Assembly (NCBI GenBank): GCA_023139025.1
Contig: JAGLOH010000120.1
Span: 1 to 6,758 of the forward strand
Reading direction: 5' to 3'
Length of the DNA stretch: 6,758 bases
DNA from: Candidatus Heimdallarchaeota archaeon
GTDB lineage: Archaea > Asgardarchaeota > Heimdallarchaeia > Heimdallarchaeales > Heimdallarchaeaceae
The notes beneath the pieces are model-generated. The model was not told where the DNA came from, did no database searches, and saw only the letters and a list, made by a program, of their open reading frames with translations. The position numbers and the translations under genes were made by a program. Below, in pieces: positions 5,836 to 6,758 of the stretch (positions are counted from its first letter, which is position 1; each line of letters opens with the position of its first letter).

Positions 5836-6758
5836 TTAATCAGTAGTTTCTATTTCTTCTTTAATTTCTTCTTTAATTTCTTCTGTTTTCTTTTCTGATC
5901 CACTGAATAGGTAAGCTGACAAACTCTTGATATCGTCCATCTTTATTTCCATGTCTTCTAGTTTGAAATCCTCATCTAAAATAATCTCTTTTTTCTGAAC
6001 TAGAAAACTAGCGAAATCCTGAATATCTGCTGCAGAAAAATCTATAATAGTATTAGCTGCACTAGCTTCTTCTTGAACTGGATCAGGAGAAGGATCTTCC
6101 ATGACCACCACTGGTTCTGGTTCAGGAACAGTTTCTTCCACATCTACTGCTTCTGAAATAGTGTCTTGAGCTGTAACTTCCTCAACAACTTTTACAACTT
6201 GTGGAATTGGTGGAGTTACCGATTCCGAGGGTTCCTCGATTTTTACTTCCCTTTCTTCCACGATGTCTGAAAATTGTTGTTTTAATTTCACAGCTAATGA
6301 TTCTGGTGAAGGGACAAGTCTTTCTTCTTGAACGATTTCCTTCACTTCTACAGCTGGAGGTTCTGGTAGTTCTACAGCTTCATCAAGTTTTTCGGGAACA
6401 GGAGGATATTCTTCAACATCTTCTTTAACAGCTTCCATAATTTCAGAGATTGGTTCTGGTTCAGGAACTTCTTTAGGAGCAGAAACAATTTCTTCTGGAT
6501 CTACAGCAACCTCAGCTTTTACAATTTTTTCCTTTTTGAAGAATGATTCTTCTTCTACTTGAACAGGTTCAGCTTCAACAACTGGAATCTCTTCAAAAAT
6601 TTCAACTTCTTCTGCTTTGCTGGTTGGTTGGGAGACAACTTTGTCTACTAAGGCATCTACCTCAATTTCAGTAGATGGAGCAACTTCAGCTATTTCTATT
6701 GGTTCTTCTACAACTTCTGCTACAACAGGTTCAGGTTCAGAGACAATTTCTACAGCTG
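5836..6758 (-). CDS. Acidic Glu/Pro/Val-rich disordered protein with a small conserved-looking C-terminal segment, 5' end missing
   Basis: The frame stays open from the TAA at 5836 to the window edge (306 residues), so the ATG at 6438 is an internal methionine. I do not recognise it. About the first 234 visible residues are low-complexity and rich in Glu, Val and Pro, with EPEP three times, and no Cys or Trp: almost surely disordered and strongly negative. The last 72 residues differ: from NTIIDFSAADIQDF through SAYLFSG (about 5880-6054) hydrophobic and acidic residues alternate as in short amphipathic helices, followed by a repetitive charged tail (KEEIKEEIE). Such a layout fits a long flexible linker or scaffold whose end binds a partner. 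An N-terminal domain or membrane anchor may lie outside the window. It converges with the GTPase, with 17 bases between the stops, so the two are not co-transcribed. Confidence 0.75.
   Translation of the reverse strand, partial: AVEIVSEPEPVVAEVVEEPIEIAEVAPSTEIEVDALVDKVVSQPTSKAEEVEIFEEIPVVEAEPVQVEEESFFKKEKIVKAEVAVDPEEIVSAPKEVPEPEPISEIMEAVKEDVEEYPPVPEKLDEAVELPEPPAVEVKEIVQEERLVPSPESLAVKLKQQFSDIVEEREVKIEEPSESVTPPIPQVVKVVEEVTAQDTISEAVDVEETVPEPEPVVVMEDPSPDPVQEEASAANTIIDFSAADIQDFASFLVQKKEIILDEDFKLEDMEIKMDDIKSLSAYLFSGSEKKTEEIKEEIKEEIETTD
5853..5883. repeat. 12-base tandem repeat, about 2.6 copies
   Basis: The unit TTTCTTCTTTAA on the plus strand is repeated without change. On the minus strand it encodes the KEEI repeats at the end of the acidic protein. 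On the plus strand it is a pyrimidine-rich run 35 bases past the GTPase stop, so it may also help terminate GTPase transcription; that is inference. Confidence 0.6.

Noticed and set aside
6201..6428. Plus-strand open frame of 75 codons, rich in Leu and Val
   Set aside because: It is the complement of the Glu/Pro/Val-rich repeat coding sequence.
5836..6438. A complete 200-residue gene starting at the ATG at 6438
   Set aside because: The frame remains open upstream to the window edge with the same composition, so this ATG is internal.
1..6758. tRNA, rRNA, CRISPR array, insertion sequence or attachment site
   Set aside because: I looked for cloverleaf-like stretches, regularly spaced repeats, transposase motifs and terminal inverted repeats and saw none.

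Overview
The window is AT-rich and compact and looks archaeal, most likely from an Asgard archaeon, possibly a low-GC Lokiarchaeia- or Heimdallarchaeia-like lineage. The main evidence is a Rag/Gtr-type small GTPase with a DxGGQ and an HKMD motif and a C-terminal extension, an architecture common in Asgard genomes. Supporting signs are TATA-like boxes 20-30 bases before several genes, TTG starts, sparse Shine-Dalgarno sequences, and a family 5 solute-binding protein of an archaeal type. The lineage call is inference from protein features; no database was searched.

Layout: (1) 1-352, minus strand: the N-terminal 117 residues of a secreted peptide/oligosaccharide-type ABC substrate-binding protein, cut by the window edge. 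(2) 547-1644, minus: a cysteine-rich iron-sulfur protein with an N-terminal helix-turn-helix-like region, two unusual cysteine clusters and a C-terminal two-cluster ferredoxin domain. (3) 1846-2841, plus, divergent from (2): an unrecognised 331-residue protein with an N-terminal Cys/His metal-site-like module. (4) 2850-4304, minus, convergent with (3): a phytoene desaturase/retinol saturase-type FAD oxidoreductase. (5) 4305-4567: a divergent intergenic region with a repeated motif and small hairpins. (6) 4568-5818, plus: the Rag-like GTPase with a putative roadblock-type domain and a C-terminal Cys/His module. (7) 5836-6758, minus, convergent with (6): the C-terminal 306 residues of a long, acidic, Glu/Pro/Val-rich disordered protein that runs off the window edge.

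The gene order does not form one operon: the strand alternates and most genes seem to have their own promoter. The strongest link is between (3) and (6). Both carry the same pattern, I-x-Y-x-C-x2-C, then H-x-C, then F-[IL]-D-x4-[VY]-R, at the N-terminus of one and the C-terminus of the other. This suggests a mobile regulatory module associated with Asgard GTPase signalling. The iron-sulfur protein and the FAD enzyme are both redox proteins, but nothing in the sequence ties them into one pathway.
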